A DNA stretch of 64,000 nt from Nothopassalora personata (Eukaryota; Ascomycota; Dothideomycetes; Mycosphaerellales; Mycosphaerellaceae), in NCBI GenBank assembly GCA_033816765.1, contig CM066296.1, forward strand, positions 2,480,001 to 2,544,000, in the 5' to 3' direction. Every line of letters begins with the position of its first letter. The stretch's first letter is position 1. This document shows, one piece after another, positions 11,242 to 23,000 of the stretch. Below the pieces are notes generated by a model. The model did not search any database and was not told where the DNA came from. It saw only the letters and a list, made by a program, of their open reading frames with translations. Both the position numbers and the translations under genes were made by a program.

Positions 11242-12356
11242 TGGTAGACAGGAATGTATAATGGATCGAATTCTCGGCTTCAGCAGAAAATCATGTCAGT
11301 GCTGTGCTGATGCTCCCCGCGCCATTCCCGGGACAAGGAGACCACTCCTCTCAGAAAAGTCGCGCCAGCCGACTCAAACACATGCATGTTTGCGTGCCAT
11401 GCCATGCCAAGCCAAGCCCTCACACCCTCTCAGCTACAAGGGGACAGTTGACAGCAAGGGCACCTTCCAGGCACACATGCATGCAGCCTGTACGCTATAC
11501 GTCAATTGTCCAGCCATACACACCCAAGCGAGACAGCCACAAAAGCTTCTTCCTTCCTAATTGAGGGGAAACAGGCGACTTGGCCATAGACAAGGCGCCG
11601 TGGACTGGCAGAACATGAGGCCGGTGGCACCTCTCATCTTCTCAGCGACCGCACCTCACCTCGCCCAACCCTTGCTAAATCAGAACCATCAGAGGTAACA
11701 AGATGATGCTCCGCATCTTGCTGCTGAGTACGTAACGCATCTTTCCTAGCTCAGATTCAGATCACGGCTTCTCCCCCCCCCCCCCCCCCCCCCCCCCTAT
11801 GGCTCGGACCATTCGACAACCTCGAATGTGACGAACCGCAGCAATTCCACGACGCCGTATCATTACACGCGGTACTGCATCAACGGAGCTATAACGCCGA
11901 GTGAGGTTCGATATACCACGACGCAAGGGCATGTGGCATAGCATATGCGTATTCCACTTACCCAGGCTTTCGGACGCCTGTGAGTGAGTGAGTGTTACGA
12001 GTGCCATCCCGCTACTCTCGAAATCGGGGAGAGGTGCAGGAGCAACGACAGAGACGGGGTCTGACACTGGAAACATTGGGGGCTCCGGAAGTAGGGGAAG
12101 TTCTGGAAGTGATGGGAGTTCTGGTGGGGCTGGACAGTTTGAAACGCGTCCTCCAGCAGCTATTATTGCTGGGGGGAGTCGTGGGAGGTGTTGCTGTTCG
12201 CACAAAGTGCAAGGGGAAGGTGCCGGTACGGAGGTGCCTTGAAGTTGGATCAGCGGCGTGTCATTACAATATTCAGCGAGCCCGTTTTCGCAAGTTCCTC
12301 TCCAATTTGTGTGTCGTGATCTAATCTATGCTGCTCGTTAATACGTCATAGCATGC
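11242..12356. other. Intergenic region with a poly-C tract
   Basis: No supported gene. The region lies between convergent genes (HET plus, MFS minus). It contains a run of 25 C at 11773-11797 and a G-rich stretch at about 12080-12190. The frame through 11762-12205 exists only because of the homopolymer and Pro-rich low complexity. Confidence 0.5.
11773..11797. repeat. Poly-C homopolymer (25 bases)
   Basis: An uninterrupted run of 25 cytosines. A similar run of 27 C occurs at 38937-38963. Such tracts are prone to length error in sequencing and could form G4/i-motif structures. No function is claimed. Confidence 0.9.
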
Positions 12357-14088
12357 TCACTTGCCATGCACTACTTCATCATCATCATCATCATCATCAT
12401 CATCTGAGCTTGCCAGGCTTGCTATCTCGGCATCATCCAGGGACCGCTGCCCATCCTGAGTATTGCTCTGTCGCATCTCTGGTCCAGCAGGGTTGTTCAA
12501 TCTCACATTAACAAAAATTACCCATAACCCGACATCGTAGGTCAACCTGAACGCACCACCTGCAACGAAGGCGATCCAGAAGCGATTGCTTCCTGCTAGA
12601 ATGCCAGTGACCATTGGTCCAGCTGTGGCAGCGAGGGTTCTCACCATAGAAGTGATGCCCATGACTGCTGTACCTGATCAGACAGGCGTTAGCTATACTC
12701 GAGGACCGCGTGGAGATGTCCCAGCAACTGTACTGAGCTGGGGACGCCGCGCAAAAGTCTCATACGGACAATGCCTTCTGTCCTTGGGATTGACTTACGT
12801 TCTTCTGATTTCACTACGCCGGCGATCAACGCCGATCGAGGTGCTTGGTCCATGTTATTGAGGCCTGCTCGTAGGAACAGCAGAAGTGCTGCTGCCCAGA
12901 GGACCTGCGGGACTGGAAAGACTAGCACCGCCGCTGAGGAAGGTATATGTGTGAATACCATAGTGTTGACCAGACCGATCTTGCGTGCCAGCGGACCAGC
13001 AAAAATGCCACCGATCGCAGTGAGAAAGTAGCTGATGGATGTGAGGTCTCCAAGTGTGGCCTTCGAAGGATGGAACTTGTTATCCATATAGTAATTTGTC
13101 AGGGAGTATGGCACCATGCCGTCTGCCAGGCTGTCGATTGCCAAAAGAACCCAGAGCTTCCACACGATCGCTAGAGTGGGCGCAGATATGTTGCCCATGC
13201 AGCTGAACATCCACGCTGCCCAAGATTTTGCCTTGGGTGCCGGAGCTGGCGAGTCCAGTCGTTGTGTATGGGTACTGGAAGGACTGTCCAGAAGCTCGAT
13301 GCTGTGGTCTTCTGACTCGTCCTGCGGGACCTGTGCGTACTTCTCTTGGTGTACATCGGCCTCACAAGCATTAGTCAGAAGTAGGACAAGCACAGCATTG
13401 ACCACTCCCATGACTGCATAGATCCAGAACAAGGAGTGGTAAGCATCTGCCAAGGTCCAGCCGTCAAAGCTCTCAAGATACTCAATGATGCGGCCAGATG
13501 CTTCGCTTCCAAGGGTCGAGCCCAGCGCCGAGAGAGTGACATACCAAGCCAAGACGTCTGACCTTGCCTTTGGCGTGGTCAGCTGCGATAAGACAGATTC
13601 TTCGATGCTGCGGAACGGGCCAAAATCACCTCCTGTGGCACTGACGACTCCAATGACTGCCGCGAAGAGCAGCAAATAGAAGTTGTCGAAGTAGGCGAAG
13701 ACGACGCCCGTCAGGATCATCAAGAAGGAGCCTCCAAACAGTATCTTGCGTCTTCCCACCCGGTCGGCGATCAAGGTGAGAAATGTTCCAAGAATGACAT
13801 CTCCTGCAAGTGTAAGAGTCATGAAGAGGCCAATACGAGAGTCCGAGAAGCCTATCTCGCTGAAAAACAGGGCTGACGAACAGGTCAGCTTGTCGGTCCA
13901 AACATGGCGACAGCCTGCACAAGGGAGGGTCTTGTTCGCATACCGAGGATCAAGGCATTTGTGCCATATGCAAACATTCGCAACGACCTCGCCAAGATAA
14001 TGAGCCATGCATTTCGCCCTGTGGCCTGAACGGAGTCCAGGCCGAACTCATGGTAGAACCAAAGGAATGGCTTAGCGATAGCTGCCAT
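12357..14088 (-). CDS. MFS transporter (DHA-type drug/metabolite transporter-like)
   Basis: Three exons join in phase: 14088-13944 (donor GTATGC), 13872-12799 (acceptor TTCGTCAG, donor GTAAGT) and 12673-12357 (acceptor CTGATCAG). They give 511 residues with about 12 hydrophobic segments. The N-terminus is MAAIAKPFLWFYHEFGLDSV. The MFS signature A loop between TM2 and TM3 is clear (GTFLTLIADRVGRRKILFGG), and a charged Ser/Pro-rich central loop separates the two six-TM halves. The C-terminus ends with a run of nine Asp (SSDDDDDDDDDEVVHGK) encoded by an ATC/GAT microsatellite, so its length may vary between strains. Substrate cannot be inferred. It is divergent from the Dal5-like transporter, with a shared 1.2 kb upstream region. 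Confidence 0.88.
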
Positions 14089-15301
14089 TCACGAGATGCC
14101 AGTACGACGTCAAAGTTGCCGTTCAAGACGAAGTGGAGTCCAGCAGGCAGGAGGACTTTGCAAAGTGATGCCGTCTCGGTCAAGCTCCGATGAGGCGAAA
14201 GATGTGGACTCGCCGGCCGATATCGGCCATGACCACTGGACAGTAGGTGCTGTAGTAGTTCTCTAAGCGCATGTCTGCCTGCCAGCAAGATGCGCTGTCA
14301 GTCATCCATCCATCGACTAGTGAGCGCACATCTCGGCGCTTCTACCGGCAATCTTGCTTCCGCTGCGGCTGATGGGCCAGAAGCGTCTGCCACCGTACCG
14401 TGTCGTGTCGTGTCGTGTCGTGTCGTGTCGTGTCGTGTCGTGTCAATAAGCAGCCTGAATGGTTCTTCCATCACATGGACCATCCCGCCTATACGCATCG
14501 CTGGCCCGTCTCGGGACATGGTGTTTGGTCAGGCGGACCGACCGACACGGCTGAGCGCCTTGCTGGAGGCCTGGTGAGAAATCGGATGTCCCGAGGTCAC
14601 GCGTGCCGTGCATCACGTATTCCGGATCCAACAGATTGGTGAGTAGAGCATCGCCGTTCGAGTCTAGTCGCCGCCCGCGGAGCGCTGGTGAAGAAAAATC
14701 TGGAGCACAGCGCGACGCGAACTGCTGGGGTCGTGGGGTCTCCATTGTTTCCACGTGTTGTGTGTCTGCAAGTCTGTTCCGACTGCCAAGAACTCTGTCC
14801 CATGTTTCACGCCGTTGCCAAGCATGCCGACCTCCCGAACATCCAGTGCCCTCACTTAATCTCGACCGAAGCTCGCCGACTACCACTCCAGGGTCAACAA
14901 GCGACAGCTCACTGTACTGTCCTTCAGTATCTGACCATAGTCCTCTGGGTATACCTCTTTGTGAGGCACACTACCATCACTAAGCCCTATCCAAGCCTCC
15001 TTCGAGCTCGCGTGGCTGTCTGGGCGAGAAGCGTGCCGCGGTTTGCTAAGTGAATTGCCAGTCCTCTCCGCCTTCGATTCACATTCGCTGCATGAGGCGT
15101 CCTTGGCTGGTGCAAACGTGCATCAACGACTCAGGCGAGATAATGCGCCGGCTGAAAGATGAGCGCTGCTGTTTTGCATAAGACTATGTTGTACAATGAC
15201 CCCAGTAGCAAGTCCAAGCAGCTTTGTTCCCCAGAGCACGCTCACTCCTTTGAGCCACGTTGATCCCTTCTTCCACGCTCTTCCAGCAGCACTCCCTGAA
15301 G
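14089..15301. promoter_or_regulatory. Shared divergent upstream region of two MFS genes
   Basis: The region lies between the starts of the two transporter genes and should contain both promoters. It carries a TGTCG pentanucleotide microsatellite at 14400-14444. No coding frame here is convincing. Confidence 0.45.
14400..14444. repeat. Pentanucleotide microsatellite (TGTCG)9
   Basis: About nine perfect units of the five-base repeat (GTGTC on the plus strand) are directly visible. It lies in the divergent MFS intergenic region, about 310 bases upstream of the minus-strand MFS start. Confidence 0.95.
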
Positions 15302-16889
15302 ATGGCGACCAACAAGCCCCACGTTGAGAAGGCCGAAGTGTACCAGCACGAGGTCCTCTCACCCACCCAGACTAGAGACTCGCTGGACTACGTCAAGCCG
15401 GATGTCGAGGGTCAATCTCGCATGGACTACTCAGGTGCACGCGAAAAGACAGATCCGCGAGAAATCAGACTTGTCAGGAAGCTTGACTGGTACATCATGC
15501 CTATGCTGTGGCTCATGTACTGGCTCAACTACCTCGACCGCAACGCCATCGCACTGGCACGTCTCAACGATCTTGAGGAAGATCTCAATCTAGTCGGCTC
15601 TCAGTATCAGACTTGTGTTTCGATCCTATTCGTTGGATACATCCTCGGGCAGGTTCCTTCCAACATGTTGATCACCAGACTGAAGCCGTAAGCTTACCCA
15701 TATACCTCCCATTCAACAACTGTGAATGCACTGACACCAGCGAAGCTCCTACTACATGTCAATGTGTATGGCTCTATGGGCTGTCGTCTCTGCCTTGACC
15801 GCACTCAGCAAGGACTTCATCGGCCTCTTACTCACACGCTTCTTCCTGGGGATCGTCGAGGCGCCGTACTACCCAGGTGCCCTTTACATTCTTGGCATCT
15901 TCTACACACGAAAGGAGATCGCTACTCGAATTTCTATCCTGTACACCGGCAACATCTTGGCTACTGCTTTTGCTGGTCTCATCGCTGCCGCTATCTTCGA
16001 GATGGACGGCCTGGCCGGCATTTCTGGCTGGAGGTGGCTTTTCATCATCCAAGGTGCTGCGACCTTCGTGGTCGCCGTCGCCTCCATCTTCGTCCTTCCC
16101 GATGACCCCCTCAACACCCGCTGGCTCAACGAAGAAGAGCGCCAACTCGCGAACGCGCGTGTCGTGTCTGACCAGGTTGGCGCCAAGGGTAGTCAAAGCA
16201 CCTGGGCAGGTCTTAAGGAAGCCAGTCGTGACCCAAAGCTGTGGCTTTTCGCCTTCATGCAACATATGCATCTAGCTGCAAACGGCTTCAAGAACTTCTT
16301 CCCCACAGCTGTGGAGACTCTTGGTTTCGAGAGGTTGATCACCCTCACCCTGGTCTGCCCGCCTTACCTCATTGCTGGTGCCATCTCCATCGCCTGGTCG
16401 TACAGCTCTGGAAAGTACAACGAGCGAACATGGCACATTACAGTTGCCAAAGCCGTGGCGATCTTCGGCTTCGTGCTCTGCGCCGCCACTCTCAACACGG
16501 GCGCCCGCTACTTCGGCATGGGTAAGTCTCTCGTTACAGGGCCAACGACGAAACCCTTGCTGATCTGCTGACCAGTCGTCTTTGCCATTGGTACATACGC
16601 CGTCAACTCCATCATCCTCGGCTGGGTCGCCTCCACCTTCGGCCAGACAAAAGAGAAGAAAGCCTCCTCGCTCGCCATCGTCAACACCATCGCCAATGCC
16701 TCTTTCGTCTGGACGCCATACCTGTGGCCAGAGTCCGACGAGCCAAGATATGCCATTGCCATGGGCAGCAGCGCAGGTTTCTCCATCCTTTGTGCTAGCG
16801 GTGCCTGGGTCATGAAGTTCTGGCTGATGAGGATCAACCGCCGGATCAGGCAGAGCGAGAACGAGACCATCTTGGCGTATGCTTATTAG
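15302..16889 (+). CDS. MFS transporter, anion:cation symporter family (Dal5/allantoate permease-like)
   Basis: Three exons join in phase: 15302-15687 (donor GTAAGC), 15746-16521 (acceptor GCGAAG, donor GTAAGT) and 16576-16889 (acceptor GACCAG). They give 491 residues. The hydrophilic N-terminus leads into RKLDWYIMPMLWLMYWLNYL-DRNAIALAR, the family hallmark in TM1. VGYILGQVPSNMLITRLKP and the block FFLGIVEAPYYPGALYIL-GIFYTRKE follow, typical of the allantoate, nicotinate and vitamin permease group. WRWLFIIQGA and LPDDPLNTRWL end the first half. It sits in the plasma membrane by family. The substrate (allantoate, dipeptide, vitamin or other organic anion) is unknown. The ATG at 15302 is the first in frame and is followed by the typical charged leader. 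Confidence 0.92.
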
Positions 16890-17161
16890 ATGGAGAGAAA
16901 GGAGACAGCCTATTATGAGATATGATGTGGTGCATCTGATATGACTACGACGGCTGTTTGCAGGGCTTAGCTGGAGGGCATTAGTTGCGATGTACGGGCA
17001 CGTTCGACTCACGACAGCGCAGAATGAGTGGACGCAATTTGCGTTGACCTAATTATATGTCTGCTTTTCACTGCCGCCCAAGCTAAAGAGGGACTGTCCA
17101 GGCTATAAGTCTCTTAGAGGAGGGTGTTCTAAGACACTGTAGCTCTCTTAGACAGAATAGC
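16890..17161. other. Boundary between gene block and RIP block
   Basis: The 3' flank of the transporter gene passes abruptly into TA-rich retrotransposon sequence near 17100-17160. No gene is seen. Confidence 0.5.
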
Positions 17162-17369
17162 TGTCACGATTCAAGTGCAATTAGGCTATAGCCCATCAAA
17201 CCTAAGGCATCTGCCGCTAAGAAATAGGTAACTTTAATTAGTTACCTATAGCCTTTTCAATTTGCAGTACCTTTCATTCTATATAGATACATGCAATATC
17301 CTACTTACTTTTAAAATACCTAATATATAAGCCTAAATTAAGTAATACTAATTAACTTACTATAATATA
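17162..17369 (+). repeat. RIP-affected Copia-type LTR (variant B)
   Basis: Starts TGTCACGATT and ends AATATA. It is collinear with the LTRs at 372-578 and 19646-19851 but has many C-to-T and G-to-A changes in CpA/TpG context. The flanking five bases (ATAGC and ACCCG) do not match, so it is either the 5' LTR of a truncated element or rearranged. Confidence 0.8.
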
Positions 17370-18780
17370 ACCCGTTATAGGTATTAACTAGTAGGCTAAT
17401 TAGTTAGTTGAATTATTTACTTGCTTAGGTTTATGTATTAGTTAGTTAAAGAACCGGTTTAGAAGTAGATAGTATATATTATATATCTATCTAAGACTAT
17501 ATATACTTAAAAAGAACAGATGTAAGTAAATAACTAATCTATTTACGTAAATAGGTCTTAAGATTTAAGTCTAATTATAAGCCTAATTATACTAGATTAT
17601 AATATACCCCCTTAGCTCTTACGGGTTATAGGTAAAGAAGCTAATTTATATATAATTATATAACTCTATAGCCTATATCCCTCTATTACCTATTGTAGGA
17701 ACGTTAGATCCTTTTACTATCTCCGATTTAGGCTCTATTGAGAGCTTTATAGTCGGCTACTAAGTTAATGATATGTTAGTAACGAGCTACTTATATTAGT
17801 AGTAAAGAGTATAATAAGGTTATTATTAAGAAGAAGAAAGTCTCTATATATAGTCCTACTACTACCGTTTTAGTACGTAAAGAATAAGGATAGTACTTTA
17901 GTATTAGTAGCTACTAGTACCTTTATATACGTCTATAGTATAGATTACTACGTTAGAATTTATAAGGGTAGCCTATAGCTAAGACTTATATATAATATAC
18001 GGCTACGCCCGGCTTAGTAAGCCGTACGTAACGCGTATATATACATAAAGCAATGCGTAACATATCTATAGAAGAAGGTAAGAATTAGTTTATCTATAAC
18101 TATAAGGTCGTAGGTATACTATATATTACGACATTCCCTTATACCCTTAGACTCTATATAGACTATAGAGATCTAAATAAGATTACGGTAAGAAACTAAT
18201 CTCTACTCCCGCTTATAAGCGAGAAGCTAGATAGGCTATAGGGTATAAGGCTCTTTATAATAATTAATCTAGAGGATACCTACTAATATATTTCTAATAA
18301 TAATGCGGTCAATCCTTCTAAGTAGTATTATATCTATATACTATAGTAGTATATAATAGATACGCTTATAGTAGAAGATCGTAAAGAGCTAAAGAGTAAT
18401 ATAGAGTCCTATCTATTTACCTTCGTACCGTATAAGTTATTAAATAATACCTCTCTACTAATCTTTTCCTTAGATCTATCTACTTTAGATCTACTAAATG
18501 ACTTAGTAGTTATAGATAATAGTAAGAGGCTTTACACTACCTACTTCTACTATATCCTATATAATATTACAGTTACTAACGTTATTGTTAGCTAGATAAA
18601 GAGTATCTATTAAGGACCTAGTATAAAGTTCTTAGTACTACTATATCTAAGTATTAAGATAACCTTCCTTCTAAACCTAAGAACCTTCGAGCTACGCTTA
18701 AGTATCTATATACTTAATAATAGTAAGATACTATAGCTAAGGAATTTAATAAAGAACTCTCTACTAGTACCTTTAAATAG
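17370..18780 (+). pseudogene. Mosaic of RIP-degraded Copia and Gypsy pol fragments
   Basis: At about 18160-18270 the plus strand translates, through stops, as a Gypsy-type RT segment (YRDLNKITVRN..LLPLI.., then DRL). From about 18290 to 18780 the sequence is collinear with the Copia internal region at about 23140-23700, including the shared block encoding AYFYYALYNI-like residues at about 18525. No intact frame remains. The large Gypsy element is inserted into this debris at 18781, duplicating AATAG (18776-18780). The earlier part (17370-18150) is AT-rich retroelement sequence that could not be assigned. Confidence 0.6.
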
Positions 18781-19149
18781 TATTAACGACTAATGGGTTG
18801 TGTTAACCTTAGGTTTAGAGGGGGTCCCTTAGGTCCAACTTGCCCTAATTTCATTTAGGTTTAATTAGACATTTAGGCAAGCTAGTAGGACCTAGTATAG
18901 CTGTTAAGATATATACTACGTAGTTAAGCATTGTAAGCGTAGCATTAAGGCAACAATTCAATTCATACCTCTCGAGTAGAGGGCATAGGGGATTAAGTCC
19001 GCTAATTCTCTTGTTTATCTAGCTACTACGCTACTTGTTACGTGACCTAATTTCCCGGTCCCGGGACCGGTAAATACCCCTACTTACATAAGCGCCGCTC
19101 TATACTACTACAACTCGGACAAGCCTCTATAGCGTAGTTAGTAGACATT
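18781..19149 (+). repeat. 5' LTR of the large Gypsy element
   Basis: 369 bases beginning TATTAAC (a RIP-altered TGTTAAC) and ending GACATT. It matches 36948-37527 once the solo LTR is removed from the latter. It contains the 26-base palindrome at 19050-19075. Confidence 0.88.
19050..19075. repeat. 26-base palindrome, copy 1 (5' LTR)
   Basis: Near-perfect inverted repeat centred on CCCGGG with arms AxTTxCCGGTCCC / GGGACCGGTAAAT. It is GC-rich in an otherwise TA-rich element. The same motif recurs at 29181-29206, 33031-33056 and 37428-37453. Confidence 0.92.
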
Positions 19150-19640
19150 ATTTTAGTAGTTAATAAGGGGGGGTATTAAGTGTACACCCGGTAGCGTATT
19201 AGCATCTAGTTTATAAGGTTAAAATTACGGTTTAAGGTCTAAGGTTTACGGTTAAGGTTATTACTTAAGGTTAAGGTTCACGGTTAAGGTCGACTAAGGT
19301 CGAAAACACTTAAGGTCTAAGGTATTTAGTAACAATCACGGTTATAAGGTCCTATTAAGTAATAACTAGTATTAGCGCATTCTAAAGCAAGCACTACGTA
19401 ACAATAGATACGGCTACATTACTAGAAAAACTTAGCACCTTTACCGACATAGGTAGAGGCTACGAATAGCCTATAAACCCTACGAAAATAGAAGGGGTCT
19501 ATAGGGACTCTATCCCTTATAAGGGGATAGAGGAATCGGAGGAAGGGGAAACACCTAAATCTAGTAAAGAAGGGAGAAGCGGAACTAACGCCGCTATATT
19601 AGGTATAGGTATAGGAACGAACAGTACAATTAGAATAGAT
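19150..19640 (+). pseudogene. Leader and 5' part of Gypsy gag (ORF1)
   Basis: The leader at about 19217-19350 is rich in imperfect repeats of AAGGTTTACGGTT/TAAGGTCTAAGG type. From about 19380 a frame reads LEKLSTFTDIGRG... then ...EGRSGTNAAILGIGIGTNST and is cut at 19640 by the nested Copia. Coding resumes at 26812. No tRNA primer site was confidently identified. Confidence 0.55.
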
Positions 19641-19645
19641 GCTAT

Positions 19646-19851
19646 TATTACAATCTAAGCGTGCACCGGCGCTATAGCCTAATTAAACCTAAGGTAGCAG
19701 CGGCTAAGAATTAGGTGAAATTAATTAGTTACCTATAGCCTTTTTATAAGCAGCCCTTTCAATTCTAGCTTAGACACATGCAATCTACTACCTGCTTTTA
19801 AAACACCTTTATAAGCCTATTTTATAACTTCTAACCACTTGTAACGTAATA
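19646..19851 (+). repeat. 5' LTR of nested Copia
   Basis: Near-identical to 26601-26806 and collinear with the un-RIPped solo LTR at 36987-37192. Differences from the latter are almost all C-to-T or G-to-A in CpA/TpG context. Confidence 0.93.
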
Positions 19852-20079
19852 GTTATGAGCCCGACAGGCGCTTACTAACGTTCGCTACATAAAACGAAGC
19901 CCTAGAGCAGATTTTGCATTGTTATTAAAAACTAGTAGGATCTATTATTATCCCATTAACAACCATTGTATAGTAGTGCAGTGACCCCAGTGGACCTATA
20001 GGAACCTTTATTAGGCCCATTAACACCGTTATAGCGACTACCGAGACACCCGGTAGTACCGGTGCTTTACCGTACGCTA

Positions 20080-23000
20080 CTATCGTTCTTAAGAGTTATA
20101 ACTAATAGGACAAGTTTAACCGTTAGTTAGAGCTCTACGCTAAGTCTCTAAACATCTAGAAGTATGTAGATCCGAACGACACTACCGCCGAGCTAATAGA
20201 GCCGGTGTACTTAACGTTCGAGCAAATCTAATTAGCATACACTACTAAAGACGCTACGGCTAAAGATAAGGAGCTTATTAAGCTCCGCTAGTTAGACACC
20301 GACCGCAGGTAGCGGATGTATAACATCTTTACGTCCGTAAGGTCCAAATTGGTCACCTACCTAATTAGGACTACTATAGAGCTAGGCTAGGAGCTAATGT
20401 ATAGTAAACGCACCCTTAGAGGCAAGGTCTAGGCTCTAAAGAATTAGTACGGACTAAACAACATACTACGTAAGCGATAGCTTACACTAGAGCTAAATAG
20501 GCTTTAGAAGAGCTAGGCCCGAAGGGTCGACGACTAGTGTTTAGACTAGCTAGTACTATAGACTAAGATGCTGGATTGTAACTATACCGAGTACGGAGAC
20601 CTACTACGACACTTCCTACTTGCGATATAGTAGAAAACTCCTACCTATAGAGCATTACTATATAACGAGTAGAAGCGTAATAAGCTCTCGCTTAGTAAGC
20701 TTACCGAGTAATACCTCGAATGGATACGCGACACTACCCTAGTTACTACGAACGGTCGATTAGTCTTCGTAACCTTTATAGGCGAATCCTTAGTAGAGGA
20801 CGAGCCTCCACTACTAGCGCCTACAGTAGGCACAGTCGGTAGGAACGACAATAATAACAACGACCGTCGTCGTAGCCGTAGCGACAAGAGTCGTGACCGT
20901 AGTAACGGTACAAATAAAGGAAAGAACAGTAATAATAACGATAGGCTAAGCGGCTACTAGAACATTACCGGCGAGCCTAAGGAGAGTTGTTATAAGAACC
21001 TCTATTTATGCGATGTAGTTAACCCTAAGAAGCGTCTATTAAAGGATTAGCGCTCTAAGTAGTAGAAGAAGTGCTAGAAGCACTTTATTAATTACTACTT
21101 AGGCGATAATAGTAAACGCTTACTAGGCGTATTAAACCGTAATGGGCGCACGGATAAGGAACGAGATAAGGCAATTACTAAGGGCAAGGTAGCACCGCAC
21201 GGCTTTACTAGTCTTACTGTCCTTTCGAGCTCGATAAGCTAATTAAGCTTTAACTTTAGGGATTGCTAGGTATACAATAACTGCTCGGACACCTATATTA
21301 TTAATCACTATAACTAGTAGGGCGTAGAATTCATTATAGAGCGCCTAACTACCTTATTAATCTAAGCCGGAACCACGACATTCCCTATTGCCGCATTAGG
21401 TAAGGTTCGTATAAAGATAGAGGGGATACTATTTACCCTATTAGATATAGCCTATTACCTAGGCTTTTATGTAAACGTTATCTCCTACTTACGCATAGAG
21501 ACGGCTAGACTTTAGTAGTACGGACGCACTAATTTAGTCTATCATAATAATAAGAAATTGATAGACCTACACCGCCCTACTAGCACAATCCCCTTCTTTA
21601 AGGTGGTTACACCGCCTTAGTTAGAGATAGTCTATAAATGGCTATCGAGTAATAATGGGAGCATTCTACTAAAGATTACTAAGAAGCAGCGTATAGCGCA
21701 CTTTATTAGTACAATTAGTAAGGGTAATACTATCTAAACACCGCCTATTTAGGACTCTAACGGCGACCGTACCGTTATAGTAGTAATGAACAGTATAGGG
21801 GGTACTAAAGGTGTAGCAACGTCTAGTAGGACCCCTATTAAACACCGTAAGCTCTTAGGCCGCTAGTGGTACTAAATCTTCGGCTATATTAGCGCTAAAC
21901 GCATTAACTAGCTTCCGTTTAGAGTTGAGGGGGTAGTTATTAACCCTAATGCACCTAAAGCACCCCTTACTACATATTGTAGAGCATGTAGCCTAGCTAA
22001 GGCACATAAAGTGTTTAATAGGACTAAGCTAATTAGGGTAATAACTCCCTATAGGCACGTAGCTATAGATTTAGCTAAGTTCATACTAGCATATAATAGT
22101 AATCGTTACCTAGTTCATTTCTACGATTTAGATACCTACGGGCACTTTTAATTCACTATTAAGAATAGGGACTAACTATTAGTATTAGCTTGCTTTAACA
22201 GCCTACTTAGCTTTATCAATTTTATTAGGCGTAGGTTTGTTTACTTCTATAGCGATAATAAAGTAGCTATTAGTACAGCCTTCCGCTTAACCATTAACAA
22301 CAATTAAATTGAGTAGTACAACACTGCTAATTACGCGTCTAACTAGGACCTAGTAGAACGAGCGGGCGGCGTTATTATTACGATGTCTCGCACAATCCGT
22401 ATTTATACTCGCCTACCTAAAAAGCTCTAGAATGAATGTATAGTAGCTGCCGTCTACATTCTCTAGCGGTTACTAATCTAATTAAAAGGCTAGAAGACTC
22501 CCTTTAAATTAGCAATAGGCAGGGTACTAAATGTAGGCTATATAGTGGTATACGGCTACCTAGCCTACGTATACATTTATAGCACCACTTAACTAGGTAA
22601 GACTAAGAAACTTAAAGAACGAGCACTTATCGGATACCTTGTAGGCTACGACTCTACTAACATCTATAGGGTGTAGGACCTATCGAAAGATAGGGTTATA
22701 CGGGTAAAGAACGTCCTCTTTAATGAGACTACGCTCTACGACTTATCAATTCTTACTGCTAGTTACTTAACCCCTATTAAGAACATCGTAATAGTAGAAC
22801 CGGCTAAAGAGCCTAAACAGTACTACGACCTATATGTAGCTTACTATAAGTAGGACATAGCATAGGCCGAGGGGGTGGAAGAATAGGCTTAATAGTAGCC
22901 GCTCTATTAAAACCCTCGTTAACACGCCTATTAACAATTACTACTTAGGCATAAACTATACTAGCTATAACACCGAGCGCTAGTAACATTTAACTAACCT

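Noticed and set aside
11762..12205. 147-residue Pro-rich minus-strand frame ending in poly-Gly
   Set aside because: Depends on a 25-base poly-C run and low complexity; no domain or start context.
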